NCBI GenBank assembly: GCA_012518115.1
Contig: JAAYTD010000043.1
Span: 1-64,000 of the forward strand
Source: Ignavibacteria bacterium
GTDB lineage: Bacteria > Bacteroidota > Ignavibacteria > Kapaibacteriales > UBA2268
Direction of reading: 5' to 3'
DNA: 64,000 nucleotides
Shown here: positions 17,884 to 26,707 of the stretch, one piece after another
How positions within the stretch are numbered: position 1 is the stretch's first letter
How the letters are laid out: the number at the start of each line of letters is the position of its first letter
The notes under the pieces: generated by a model
The model's input: only the letters and a program-made list of their open reading frames with translations
Database searches by the model: none
Told to the model about the DNA's origin: nothing
Position numbers and translations under genes: made by a program

Positions 17884-18636
17884 ATGAATTTAGTAAAAAA
17901 GGGTTCTAAGACTGCAAAAAATGGTTTTAAAAACGAAGACATTGTTGTAGAAAAATTTAATAATTGGAAAAAAGACAAAGATGCTCAAGCGTGGCTTGCA
18001 ATAATGAATTACCAAATTTCTAAAATAGAATACGTTAAGGCTATAAGATTATCTTCAAATATCGGTTATAAAACAGATGTTCAAGTACAAGTAACTATAA
18101 AACTAAAAGAAGCCATTGATGTCGAAAACTTACAAGTCAAATTAGTAAGCAATCCAAAAGGATTTAATCAAATTGATAAACACTGGATTGATAAATATGT
18201 AGAAATGTGGAACATACCTGAAAATATCACATCTATTTTGAAAAGATATACAGGAGAAGAAAAACCTACAATCAAAAAACCAAAAGATAAAAGGCGGATG
18301 TTTGCTAATGAATTTTCAGAAACAGAATTGAAATCAATTTTAAAATGGCTAAAGAAAAATCAATCTTTAATTGTTTCTGATATTTTGAAAGGACGAGGAA
18401 AATTTGCAGCCGAATGGATGTTAGTAATTCTTAATATCAATAATAACTCAAACTGGGTACTTAAACCAATGAATTATTGTATGAATTATTTTGGTAATGG
18501 TGAAGTTGGAATAACAAGCAGAGGAAGTTTTAGAATAGGAAAAATCACAATGCAACGTAAAGGTGGAGACGGAGGCAGAAAAACAGCTAATATGTTACAA
18601 TTTAAAATAAATCCAGCAGAATTATTTGATAACTAA
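17884..18636 (+). CDS. Type II restriction endonuclease, HinP1I-like (predicted GCGC specificity)
   Basis: 250 residues, very similar along the whole length to R.HinP1I as I remember it: GSKTAKNGFKNEDIV at the start, VKLVSNPKGFNQIDKHW in the middle, KDKRRMFANEFS, ILKGRGKFAAEWMLV, and the end QRKGGDGGRKTANMLQFKI. HinP1I is a PD-(D/E)xK-fold enzyme with a QxK variant of the catalytic motif. Here Asp65 and Gln84-Val-Lys86 fall at the matching places. HinP1I cuts G^CGC; the same site is predicted here but not proven. The gene lies directly behind its methyltransferase, as expected for a type II system. Confidence 0.88.
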   Translation: MNLVKKGSKTAKNGFKNEDIVVEKFNNWKKDKDAQAWLAIMNYQISKIEYVKAIRLSSNIGYKTDVQVQVTIKLKEAIDVENLQVKLVSNPKGFNQIDKHWIDKYVEMWNIPENITSILKRYTGEEKPTIKKPKDKRRMFANEFSETELKSILKWLKKNQSLIVSDILKGRGKFAAEWMLVILNINNNSNWVLKPMNYCMNYFGNGEVGITSRGSFRIGKITMQRKGGDGGRKTANMLQFKINPAELFDN

Positions 18637-18759
18637 ATAACATACGAAAAAGTATTTATAAAAATCTTAATAGTTCAAAAAATCACATAACTTTTCATTT
18701 AAAAATATTACAACAATTAAATATTATAAAAAGTAGAACCTCTAGCTAGTTTAAAAATA

Positions 18760-18802
18760 AATTGCGGATTAGTCCACTGTTATAGTAGACTAATCCGCAA
18801 AT
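18760..18802. terminator. Strong bidirectional terminator
   Basis: A perfect 13-bp stem TTGCGGATTAGTC (18762-18774) / GACTAATCCGCAA (18788-18800), extendable inward by ACT/AGT after one mismatch, with T-rich flanks on both sides. It separates the converging restriction enzyme gene and the lipoprotein gene at 18821. Confidence 0.85.
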
Positions 18803-18820
18803 AAATTTACAAGTTATTTA

Positions 18821-19351
18821 TTACTTTACATCTTTCGAGTTTGAGAAATTTACTTCTTCTTCGAGCTCTTTTACAATCTTCCTTTTAAGAGTAAGATATT
18901 CATACGAAGATAATGTCTTTACTTCTTTAATTTCTCCTTTTTTGTCCAATTCAATTTTACCATAAGTTGGACTTTCCGTTGCATTTAATGCTAAGCTCGG
19001 ATCAATAAGTGGCTGTCCCTCAACTACTACAGCGTCTTGTCCATAAATATATGGTATATACCAAAATTTCCTGTAAATAACTCCATCTAATAAAGCAACA
19101 CAACCCGGTGTTCTTTCTATTGCTCTGTCAACGGCTTCTTTTATGCTAACCCTTCCACTTGGAAATACAATAATCCAATGAATCATATCTCCGCCTTTAA
19201 CTCTACTTTTTCCTCTAACGAACTCTGCACTTCTCGTTAAATCAACATTTTTCGATGAGATTAAAGTAAAATCAAGGACACGGTAAGAACAACTGCACAG
19301 AATGAATGTTGCCAAACTTAATGCAATTAAATTAAATTTCAATTTTTTCAT
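18821..19351 (-). CDS. Small lipoprotein of unknown function
   Basis: 176 residues. The N-terminus is a lipoprotein signal ending FILCSC, so the mature protein starts at Cys 21 or so. The body has RSRVKGGDMIHWIIVFP and a helix IKEAVDRAIERTPGCVALLDGVIYRKFWYIPYIYG. The pattern of a helix before a CVALLDGVI-like strand resembles small Bacteroidota lipoproteins that often accompany envelope proteins, but I do not recognise a named family. It lies about 110 bases downstream of the barrel gene (19460-20095) on the same strand. Confidence 0.65.
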   Translation of the reverse strand: MKKLKFNLIALSLATFILCSCSYRVLDFTLISSKNVDLTRSAEFVRGKSRVKGGDMIHWIIVFPSGRVSIKEAVDRAIERTPGCVALLDGVIYRKFWYIPYIYGQDAVVVEGQPLIDPSLALNATESPTYGKIELDKKGEIKEVKTLSSYEYLTLKRKIVKELEEEVNFSNSKDVK

Positions 19352-19459
19352 AATACAATATCCCTATTTTATAGTTTACTTAAATTTTCAAGATAAATTA
19401 AAATTTGTTGGCTCTCTTGTTTGTTTTCTGCATTTTGCCATTTTAACTTAACTTGTTAG

Positions 19460-20095
19460 TTAAAAGCGCCAAGCAATTTGAGCACCTAAAAAGTATGGTT
19501 TTAAGACAACACTTTCAATCGAAGATAAATTAGTTAAGCTATATTCAAATACGGCACTTGCTTTTAAACCTAGTGCAAGTTGATAGCTTATATTACCTAC
19601 AATAGAAACAGAAAGATTATCCATTTTATCATCTTCTTGAATTTGTGCTGCTGTCTTTTTTAAAGTATTTAATATATTTGCATCCTCATCTTCAAGATAA
19701 TAATTAAATTTTGGTCCAGCCCCTATAGAAAGACCTTCAGCATTTACTCCCGAAAAGCAATAATTTACTATAACAGGCACACTAAAATATGAGTCTGTAA
19801 CTTCGTATTTGGCTACACTTATTATTTTTTCTATACCTACTTCATAAGAACTTGTAAAATATTCTAATCCCGGATTAATAGTCATCGATTTACTTAACCC
19901 TAATTCAACTTGAAGACCAAGACCCCAAGCAAGCCCACTATAAGAGTTTTCAATTTTTGCCCCTAAGACATTGATTTCCGAAGTCATTGCGTAATAACCA
20001 ATTTTTCCGTAAGGAACCAGATGAAAAGCTTTTGCATTATATGTCATTGTAGCAAAAACAAATAAAACGGCAAATAAAATAAAACGATTTTTCAT
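19460..20095 (-). CDS. Outer-membrane beta-barrel protein (OMP_b-brl/PorT-like)
   Basis: 211 residues with a signal peptide (MKNRFILFAVLFVFATMTYNAKA) and alternating hydrophobic strands separated by Gly/Tyr turns: GLAWGLGLQVELGLSKS, YFSVPVIVNYCFSG, GLSIGAGPKFNYYLE, and a terminal aromatic residue (QIAWRF), which is the usual barrel-insertion signal. It fits the small 8-strand barrels of the PF13568 type. Substrate and role are unknown. Preceded by a clear promoter. Confidence 0.8.
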   Translation of the reverse strand: MKNRFILFAVLFVFATMTYNAKAFHLVPYGKIGYYAMTSEINVLGAKIENSYSGLAWGLGLQVELGLSKSMTINPGLEYFTSSYEVGIEKIISVAKYEVTDSYFSVPVIVNYCFSGVNAEGLSIGAGPKFNYYLEDEDANILNTLKKTAAQIQEDDKMDNLSVSIVGNISYQLALGLKASAVFEYSLTNLSSIESVVLKPYFLGAQIAWRF

Positions 20096-20140
20096 TTTTT
20101 ATTGTTAATTATTAAAAATATTATAATATAAATTACTGTA

Positions 20141-20173
20141 CAAAGATACAATAAATTTATTAATTTCACCAAA
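20141..20173 (-). promoter_or_regulatory. Bacteroidota-type promoter of the beta-barrel gene
   Basis: On the minus strand TTTG (20170-20173), 21-base spacer, TATCTTTG (20141-20148). Transcription would begin near 20134, leaving a leader of about 40 bases. Confidence 0.75.
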
Positions 20174-20325
20174 TTTTTTTTATAAACAATCAATTATTTA
20201 TTACAAGAATAGAAAAAGGAACAAATATATTTTTTTGAGAACAAAATTATTATTTTTTCGTATATTAAGATTTTGTATATTATAAGTAATTTTAAATCAT
20301 TTACTGAAAAAAATAAGGTTAATAA

Positions 20326-21123
20326 ATGCAAAGAAAAAACGAATACATTTTAATTTTAGGAGTTTCTAGTGGTTTTGGTAAAGCTATAGCTACTACTTTT
20401 GCAAAAGAAGGTTATGACATTTATGGCGTTCACCTTGATATGGGTTCGGCAAAACAAGCTATTGAAGACTTTCGTTTAGAGTTGGAATCACTTGGAATAA
20501 AAGCTAAATTTTTCAATGCAAACGCTGCTAATGATAAAAAGCGTAATGAAATTATAGACTATATTTCAAAAAATGAAGATCCTCATACTTTACGTGTTAT
20601 GATTCATTCTATGGCATTTGGCGCTTTAAAGCCCTTTATAGGCATAAGCGAAGACGACATAATGTCAAAAAAACAATTAGTTATGACAATGGATGTTATG
20701 GCTAACTCTCTTGTTTATTGGGCACAAGATATATTTAAGGCAGGATTTTTTGCTGAAAATTCTAAAATTTTTGCTATGACAAGTATCGGGTCAAAGCGTG
20801 TTACTGTTAGCTATGGTGCAGTTTCGGCAGCAAAAGCAGCGCTTGAATCTTACGTCAGACAACTTGGAGTTGAACTAGCTCCTTATAAAATTTCAACAAA
20901 CGCTATTTTAGCAGGTGTTACAGATACTCCAGCAGCAAGGAAAATTCCTGGATTTGAAAGCATGTTAGAACGAACAAAAAAATATAATCCGTTCAAACAA
21001 AATACAACACCTGAACTTGTAGCAAAAGCTATTTTAATGTTATCAAATCCGGAATACTATTTTATCAATGGTCAAACTATCGCTGTTGATGGAGGCGAAA
21101 ACATACTTAATTTTGCAGAGTAA
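20326..21123 (+). CDS. SDR-family enoyl-ACP reductase-like protein (FabL/FabI type)
   Basis: 265 residues, Rossmann-fold short-chain dehydrogenase. The cofactor loop is GVSSGFGKAIA at 13-23. The active site is Tyr163-x6-Lys170 (YGAVSAAK). The Y-x6-K spacing is that of enoyl-ACP reductases, not the Y-x3-K of ordinary SDRs. The C-terminal INGQTIAVDGGENI is also family-typical. It probably reduces enoyl-ACP in fatty-acid elongation; another SDR role remains possible. ymdB follows after 12 bases on the same strand. Confidence 0.8.
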   Translation: MQRKNEYILILGVSSGFGKAIATTFAKEGYDIYGVHLDMGSAKQAIEDFRLELESLGIKAKFFNANAANDKKRNEIIDYISKNEDPHTLRVMIHSMAFGALKPFIGISEDDIMSKKQLVMTMDVMANSLVYWAQDIFKAGFFAENSKIFAMTSIGSKRVTVSYGAVSAAKAALESYVRQLGVELAPYKISTNAILAGVTDTPAARKIPGFESMLERTKKYNPFKQNTTPELVAKAILMLSNPEYYFINGQTIAVDGGENILNFAE

Positions 21124-21135
21124 TTACTAAATTAA

Positions 21136-21948
21136 ATGATAAATTTACTATTTATAGGAGAAATTGTAGGTTTCCCCGCTTTTGAATTTGTAAAAGAAAA
21201 CTTTAACAAATTAGTAGATAAATATTCTTCGGATTTCATTGTTGTCAATGGCGAAAATATTTGCGACGGGAAAGGCATTACCGAACGTGAGGCTAATGAA
21301 TTGTTTGACTTAGGAACTGATGTAATTACAACAGGTAATCATATCTGGGAAAATTGGATGTCTAAACCTCTTTTGAAGTCAAACGATAGAGTTATTAGAC
21401 CTATGAATTATCCGCCCGGAAATATAGGAAAAGGTTTTACTATTGTCAAACATAAAATCTTGGATGTTAATATTGCAGTTTTACAGCTACAAGGAAGGAT
21501 GTTTATGCAAACAATAGATTGCCCGTTCCGCTGTGCTGATAATGTGCTTAATCTTATTTCAAATAAGTACGCTACTGATATTATTATTGTTGATTTCCAT
21601 GCTGATGCAACAAGTGAAAAAGTTGCTATGGGTTGGTATCTTGACGGAAAAGTAACTGCTTTGCTGGGTACGCATACGCATATACAAACTGCTGACGAAC
21701 AGATTTTACCAAAAGGAACAGCATATATAACTGATGTTGGTATGTCTGGTCCTTACGATTCTGTTCTTGGTTTAGACAAAAAAGTAGCATTAAACCGATA
21801 TATTTATCAAAGTGCTTATAAATTTGTACCTGCTAAAAACGATACTCGTATATGTGGTGTATGCATAGGAATTGACGAAATAAGTGCACAAGCAATAAAA
21901 ATAGAAAAGTTTATTTATCCTGAATTCGATAAAATGATTACTTTATAA
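21136..21948 (+). CDS. ymdB: YmdB-family metallophosphoesterase
   Basis: 270 residues, TIGR00282/YmdB family calcineurin-like phosphodiesterase. Dimetal-site motifs: FIGEIVG at the start (Glu/Asp ligand region), VVNGENICDGKGIT, TTGNHIWEN (His), VDFHADATSEK and GTHTHIQTADEQ. In Bacillus the homologue hydrolyses cyclic nucleotides and influences biofilm/motility gene expression; the role here is inferred only by family. It ends with a strong terminator and is close behind the enoyl reductase, so the two are likely one transcript. Confidence 0.9.
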   Translation: MINLLFIGEIVGFPAFEFVKENFNKLVDKYSSDFIVVNGENICDGKGITEREANELFDLGTDVITTGNHIWENWMSKPLLKSNDRVIRPMNYPPGNIGKGFTIVKHKILDVNIAVLQLQGRMFMQTIDCPFRCADNVLNLISNKYATDIIIVDFHADATSEKVAMGWYLDGKVTALLGTHTHIQTADEQILPKGTAYITDVGMSGPYDSVLGLDKKVALNRYIYQSAYKFVPAKNDTRICGVCIGIDEISAQAIKIEKFIYPEFDKMITL

Positions 21949-21957
21949 CAAAATAGC

Positions 21958-22001
21958 AAATTAGGTTCAAAACGAACAAGGTTTTTGAACCTAATTTTAT
22001 T
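21958..22001 (+). terminator. Terminator after ymdB
   Basis: Stem AAATTAGGTTCAAAA (21958-21972) / TTTTGAACCTAATTT (21983-21997) followed by further T. It separates ymdB from purH. Confidence 0.85.
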
Positions 22002-22030
22002 TAAAAAACAACTAATTTAATTTATTAAAT

Positions 22031-23575
22031 ATGACACCTGATAATTATAAAATTAAAACAGCTTTAATATCCGTTTCAGATAAAACGGGAATATTAGAAC
22101 TTGCTGAAAAATTAAGCCGCTACGGAATAGAAATCTATTCAACTGGTGGAACAGAGAAATTACTTAAAGAAAATAATGTCTCTGTAAAAAGCGTAAGCGA
22201 ACTTACAAATTTCCCTGAAATTATGGACGGAAGAGTAAAAACTTTACATCCTGCTGTACACGCAGGTTTACTTGCCGATTTAGGAAATGATACTCATCGC
22301 AAGCAGCTCTCCGAACTTAATTTAGCTTCAATAGATTTATTGATAGTTAATCTCTATCCGTTTGAAAAAACATTGCAAAAAGAAAATGTTACTCACGAAG
22401 AGCTTATAGAGAATATCGATATAGGCGGTCCGACAATGTTGCGTTCAGCTGCTAAAAATTATCGTTGGTCAGTTGTTGTAGTAAATCCTAAACATTACGA
22501 ACCGTTATGTGAACAAATTGAAAAAACAGGTTCTGTTTCAGAAGATTTTCGTTTGAAACTAGCGGGTGAAGTTTTTAACCATACCGCTGCTTACGATGCT
22601 CTTATTGCTAAATATTTTAATGAAAAAAATCATATTGAGTTCCCTGAGAATTTAACTATTTCATATAAAAAAGCACAAGACTGTCGCTATGGTGAAAATC
22701 CACATCAACCTGCTGCTGTTTATGGAAATTTTATTTCTCAATTCAAGAAGCTACATGGCAAAGAGCTCTCTTATAATAATGTTACTGATATTAATTCAAT
22801 TTGTGAATTAATGTTAGAATTTTCATCGCCAACAGTAGCTATTGTTAAACATACTAATCCTTGTGGAGTAGCTTCTGCAGATGATTTTGTTGAAGCGTAT
22901 CGTCTTGCTTTTGCAACGGATAAAGTTTCGCCGTTTGGTGGAATTATCGCATTAAATGGAGTAGCCGACAAGCGATTTGCAGAAGAAGTTCACTCGCTTT
23001 TTTCAGAAGTTATAATAGCTAGTGAGTTTACCGCTGAAGCTTTAGAAATTCTAACTAAAAAAAGAGATCGTCGTTTGGTAACGGCACAATTTGAAGATTT
23101 ACGCAAAGCAGTTAAATATTCTTTCAAGTCTTTACCCGAAGGAATGCTCTATCAAAAAGCCGATACTCAACTTTATCAAGACGAGCTCCAAACTGTTACA
23201 AATAGAAAGCCAACAGAAGATGAACTAGCGTCGCTAATTTTTGCTTGGAAAGTAGCAAAACATGTAAAATCAAATGCTATAGTTTATGCAGGAAAAAACA
23301 GAACATTAGGAATAGGAGCTGGACAAATGTCCCGCGTTGATTCTTCACGTATTGCAGCAGAAAAAGCACAAATTAACGGATTGGACTTGAAAAATTCCGT
23401 CGTTGCTTCCGATGCTTTTTTCCCATTCGCAGATGCACTTATGGAAGCTGTAAACGCAGGAGCTACGGCGGTTATTCAGCCGGGCGGTTCTGTTCGTGAT
23501 GCCGAAGTAATTGAAGAAGCAAACAAGCATAATATAGCTATGGTGTTTACAGGAATGCGACATTTTAAACATTAA
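22031..23575 (+). CDS. purH: Bifunctional AICAR formyltransferase / IMP cyclohydrolase
   Basis: 514 residues, the last two steps of purine synthesis: formylation of AICAR and ring closure to IMP. The N-terminal MGS-like cyclohydrolase domain starts [18 protein letters not shown] and contains STGGTEKLL and [12 protein letters not shown]. The C-terminal transformylase domain has [12 protein letters not shown] near 272-283, [10 protein letters not shown], and the ending [19 protein letters not shown]. Length is normal. Its transcript appears to end at the duplicated terminator directly behind it. Confidence 0.97.
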   Translation: MTPDNYKIKTALISVSDKTGILELAEKLSRYGIEIYSTGGTEKLLKENNVSVKSVSELTNFPEIMDGRVKTLHPAVHAGLLADLGNDTHRKQLSELNLASIDLLIVNLYPFEKTLQKENVTHEELIENIDIGGPTMLRSAAKNYRWSVVVVNPKHYEPLCEQIEKTGSVSEDFRLKLAGEVFNHTAAYDALIAKYFNEKNHIEFPENLTISYKKAQDCRYGENPHQPAAVYGNFISQFKKLHGKELSYNNVTDINSICELMLEFSSPTVAIVKHTNPCGVASADDFVEAYRLAFATDKVSPFGGIIALNGVADKRFAEEVHSLFSEVIIASEFTAEALEILTKKRDRRLVTAQFEDLRKAVKYSFKSLPEGMLYQKADTQLYQDELQTVTNRKPTEDELASLIFAWKVAKHVKSNAIVYAGKNRTLGIGAGQMSRVDSSRIAAEKAQINGLDLKNSVVASDAFFPFADALMEAVNAGATAVIQPGGSVRDAEVIEEANKHNIAMVFTGMRHFKH

Positions 23576-23592
23576 TTTTCTATTATGATATT

Positions 23593-23640
23593 TTGAATAT
23601 AATTGAGGTAGATAGAAAACATCTACCTCATTTTTTACTT
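23593..23640 (+). terminator. Terminator of purH; left member of a direct repeat pair (DR-L)
   Basis: Stem TGAGGTAGAT (23604-23613) / ATCTACCTCA (23621-23630) with a T6 tail. The segment from TTGAATATAATTGAGG onward is nearly identical to 27631-27678, including 11 bases in front of the stem. The match over non-stem bases indicates true duplication rather than two unrelated terminators. Confidence 0.85.
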
Positions 23641-23794
23641 ATAATTGCTTAGTACCAAAACAAATAAAAAAATATCGCTTTTCAATTAAACCTATTCGAA
23701 TAAATAATGTCTAATAATTATAATTTGAATGTAGAAAATAAATTTTTAATCATAAAATAAATAATTCATTTTGTAAAAAATAGAGGTAATTACA

Positions 23795-24166
23795 ATGAAA
23801 AACATAAGAAAATCAATTATAGCTTTAGCAGTTTTATTTTTTGCTTCTGTATCTGCTTACTCTTGTGAATTTGATTTTGAAATCATAAGCGGTAAGAAAG
23901 ATGTTTATTCAAAAAATGATGAAGTAACTGCAAAAGTAACTTTAACCCAGAATCACAGAAATTGCAGTGAAGGGCTCGGAAACGTTAAATTTGATCCAAA
24001 TGGTATGGAAATTAAACAAGCTACTAAATGGGTTGAAAAATCAAGTGGTGTTTTCGAAAGAAAATTAAAACTAAAAATTACCAGTTCCGATAAAGCTACT
24101 TTAAATGCAGTAAGAACTTGCTCTAAAGATGGCGGAAAAGGAACATTAACTCTCAAAGTTAAGTAA
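23795..24166 (+). CDS. Small secreted cysteine-containing protein, first gene of the iron-sulfur cassette
   Basis: 123 residues. A signal peptide (MKNIRKSIIALAVLFFASVSAYS) is followed directly by Cys, although the sequence before it (SAYSC) is a poor lipobox. The mature part of about 100 residues reads as one beta-sandwich (VYSKNDEVTAKVTLT ... VFERKLKLKITSSDKATLNAVRTCSKDGGKGTLTLKVK) with Cys in HRNCSEG and RTCSKDGG that could form a disulfide or bind metal. I do not recognise a named family. It is separated from the next gene by a terminator-like hairpin, so it may be made in larger amounts than the downstream proteins. Confidence 0.75.
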   Translation: MKNIRKSIIALAVLFFASVSAYSCEFDFEIISGKKDVYSKNDEVTAKVTLTQNHRNCSEGLGNVKFDPNGMEIKQATKWVEKSSGVFERKLKLKITSSDKATLNAVRTCSKDGGKGTLTLKVK

Positions 24167-24190
24167 ATAAAACAGTTAATTAACGATACT

Positions 24191-24222
24191 AACCGTAGGA
24201 GAAAAACTTCTACGGTTTTTAG
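24191..24222 (+). terminator. Internal terminator or attenuator within the iron-sulfur cassette
   Basis: Stem AACCGTAG (24191-24198) / CTACGGTT (24210-24217) with an inner AG/CT pair and a T run. Only 15 or so bases remain before the next start codon at 24237, so no room is left for a separate promoter behind it. Partial read-through is the likely arrangement. Confidence 0.8.
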
Positions 24223-24236
24223 TTAAAAATGTCAAT

Positions 24237-25382
24237 ATGAAAAAATTTTACGCAATTTTACTGATAGCATTTTTTAGTATTTTTAATCTTTATTCTCAAG
24301 ATTGCAATTCTTGCTCGGCAAATAATAAGTGTAACGGTAAAAACACTCCTAAAAGTGCTGCTACAAAACTTGCTCAAAGTTCAGAAGATGAATTTGAAGA
24401 TTACGATCCCGAAAAAGAGTCGCAAAATACAGCAGGAACTACTTCCTCCGATGATGAGTTTGAAGATTATAATCCGGATGCAGATACCGCATCAGTTGCT
24501 GTTGCTCAAGAGGCAGTAATATCTATTCCTATTTATGAACATAGATTATTCTTCCCGATTTCATCTCTAATAATGACCGCTTTAGCAGGTATCTTTGTTA
24601 GGTTCAGTGCTACCCGAAAGTTAAGAGGACTATTCTTAGCAATATCAGTAATTGTATTAGGTTTTTATGTAGGTGCCTGTCCTTGCCCTATATCCAGCTT
24701 TAGCTACACAATCATAGCATTAAGCGGCGGACAGGTGATTTGGGAAAATATGATTTGGTTCCTTGCACTTATCCCGCTAACTTATATTTTTGGTAAAACT
24801 TGGTGCGGTTGGGTGTGCCACTTGGGAGCATTACAGGAATTTCTGTTTATGCCTGCCGGTAAATTAGAGTTCTTAAAAACTCGCAAAGCTCAACAAGTAA
24901 TGAAATATATACGCTACGTATTAGTAGCAATACTGATTGTGCAATTGATTATCACTCATTCATATTTATTTAACAAGATTGATCCATTCAAAACAGCATA
25001 TAATTTAGGATTTAATGCAGGTTATACAGAATGGATATTACTCGGATTATTAGTATTGACTTCAGTATTTATGTATAGACCTTTCTGTAAATCTGCCTGC
25101 CCGATAGGATTGGTTTTAGGCTGGATTTCTAAAATACCGGGAGCATCAGTATTAGATAAAAATGAAAGCTGTGCAGGCTGTACTCTTTGTGCCACAGGAT
25201 GTAATCAACAGGCTATTTATAGAGATCCTGTCAATAAAATATCTGTCATAGATAATAAAGAATGTATCGCCTGCGGTGAATGTTTAGATAATTGTAAAAA
25301 ATGTAGTATGAATTTCTTTAGAAAAAATGAAAAACACAAGACTGTTAATAAACTCTGCAAAGAAAATTTGCCTGCTGATTAG
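24237..25382 (+). CDS. NapH/NosR-type membrane iron-sulfur protein (polyferredoxin-like quinol oxidase component)
   Basis: 381 residues. A signal-like N-terminus (1-20) is followed by a Cys-rich stretch (DCNSCSANNKCNGK) and a low-complexity acidic linker with two copies of an S-(E/D)-DEFEDY-(D/N)-P motif. Then come about five membrane helices (about 100-285) carrying the NapH/NosR/YccM family Cys motifs CGWVCHLG (about 192) and CKSACPIG (about 282). At the C-terminus are two ferredoxin [4Fe-4S] motifs, CAGCTLCATGC (about 312) and CIACGECLDNC (about 342). Family members pass electrons from quinol to periplasmic partners. The next gene overlaps its 3' end by 56 bases. The exact partner is inferred from the neighbours. 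Confidence 0.85.
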   Translation: MKKFYAILLIAFFSIFNLYSQDCNSCSANNKCNGKNTPKSAATKLAQSSEDEFEDYDPEKESQNTAGTTSSDDEFEDYNPDADTASVAVAQEAVISIPIYEHRLFFPISSLIMTALAGIFVRFSATRKLRGLFLAISVIVLGFYVGACPCPISSFSYTIIALSGGQVIWENMIWFLALIPLTYIFGKTWCGWVCHLGALQEFLFMPAGKLEFLKTRKAQQVMKYIRYVLVAILIVQLIITHSYLFNKIDPFKTAYNLGFNAGYTEWILLGLLVLTSVFMYRPFCKSACPIGLVLGWISKIPGASVLDKNESCAGCTLCATGCNQQAIYRDPVNKISVIDNKECIACGECLDNCKKCSMNFFRKNEKHKTVNKLCKENLPAD

Positions 25383-26670
25383 CTTACTTGTTCTAAGTAG
25401 TAATTATAGCTATTCAGGAATGGATTGCCGTAGTATGCTTGGTGGATACATAAAACCATTATTTGGTTCTAAATACGTCGTGGGCGGTATCGAGGTAACC
25501 GGTGCATTTGCCGGTATGACTGATAGGAATATAAAAAACGGTCTGGCTATCGCTGGATTGGGCTTTAATTTTAATGACTCTAAGCATCAAATCTATGTTG
25601 AAGGTGGGTATAAGAATTTTTATAATTCTAAAGGTGGTCCCGGAAGAAAAGGGATTGATACAAGCGGTGCAATTGGTGGGTATGAACAATTTCCTGCTGT
25701 TGATAAGTTAAAATTGAGCTTTCGCGAGCTCTTCTATAAGTATGATGTACCAAACTTTAAAGTGGGAATTGGCTTGCAAACAATGAAACTTCCCGATTAT
25801 TTCTTACTTGATGAAAGAGTTGTTGGACTTAATTCATCACTTAGTTCCGGAAACTTCACTTATAGCGTTACTGCTGCTTCCGTTCTTGCTCAATTTGCTC
25901 GATATGCTGATTTCTGCGGTACTCGTCATATTTATAACCTTACAAGAGGCAGACGAGTTGACTTCTTAGGTGATTATTTTGGTGAATCAAATTTTTGGGC
26001 TGCCACAGTAAAATGGGTAAATAATCCAAGCGAAAATTCACAAGCAACTACTGAAAACAACAGTGAAGATGATGAGTTTGAAGATTTTACTCCTGTAGAA
26101 GTTTCTAAACCCTTTCTGCAAGAAGTAGGCGCTATATTTTACAATGAATTTGGAGCTGCTTTCCCTGATTATAAATACTATGGTGGACTATTTGCCGGAT
26201 TTAATCTCCCTCTAGGAATTAACTTAAAAGCCGAAGCTCTTTATCAATATATTTATAAAGAAAATGCTGTAGGATATTTTGTTGAATTGAGCAAATTATT
26301 TGATTTGGGCAATGGTTTCAGCAGTCTTGTTGGTGCAGCTATGGTGGGAAAGATTGAAATAGATAGCAATACTATGTTTTATCCTTCATATACAAATCTG
26401 TTTATGGGAGAAGTTATGAAAATGGATGCCTTAGATTTGCCTGTAGCTCAAGCATTCGTAAAATTCGATTTCCCTTGGCTTGATAATATGTACTTTAAAA
26501 CTACTGTAGCAGGACAAACCGCAGGTTCTCATACAAAAGAATTAGATTTAGAATTAAGCGCCCGATTTTTTAATCATCTAAAAACAACATTAATCGGTGG
26601 ATATATTAGTTCTGACGCCCTTAAGCAAGATACATATTTCGGAAGAATAGAATTTAGAGTAGCATTTTAA
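25327..26670 (+). CDS. Outer-membrane porin-like beta-barrel of the iron-sulfur cassette
   Basis: 447 residues. A signal peptide (ICLLISLLVLSSNYSYS, cleavage near 32) leads into a beta-strand-rich protein with many Gly/Tyr/Phe turns (HQIYVEGGYKNFYNS, YSVTAASVLAQFARYADFCG, YYGGLFAGFNLPLGINLKAEALYQYIY) and a terminal FRVAF, typical of a barrel. It overlaps the NapH-like gene by 56 bases, which suggests translational coupling. An acidic loop near 240 (EDDEFEDFTP) repeats the motif found in the upstream membrane protein. No known family is recognised with confidence; a 14-18 strand porin is likely from length. Confidence 0.75.
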   Translation: MKNTRLLINSAKKICLLISLLVLSSNYSYSGMDCRSMLGGYIKPLFGSKYVVGGIEVTGAFAGMTDRNIKNGLAIAGLGFNFNDSKHQIYVEGGYKNFYNSKGGPGRKGIDTSGAIGGYEQFPAVDKLKLSFRELFYKYDVPNFKVGIGLQTMKLPDYFLLDERVVGLNSSLSSGNFTYSVTAASVLAQFARYADFCGTRHIYNLTRGRRVDFLGDYFGESNFWAATVKWVNNPSENSQATTENNSEDDEFEDFTPVEVSKPFLQEVGAIFYNEFGAAFPDYKYYGGLFAGFNLPLGINLKAEALYQYIYKENAVGYFVELSKLFDLGNGFSSLVGAAMVGKIEIDSNTMFYPSYTNLFMGEVMKMDALDLPVAQAFVKFDFPWLDNMYFKTTVAGQTAGSHTKELDLELSARFFNHLKTTLIGGYISSDALKQDTYFGRIEFRVAF

Positions 26671-26707
26671 TATTAAAACACATAATTTATATTTGAAAAT
26701 TAATACA

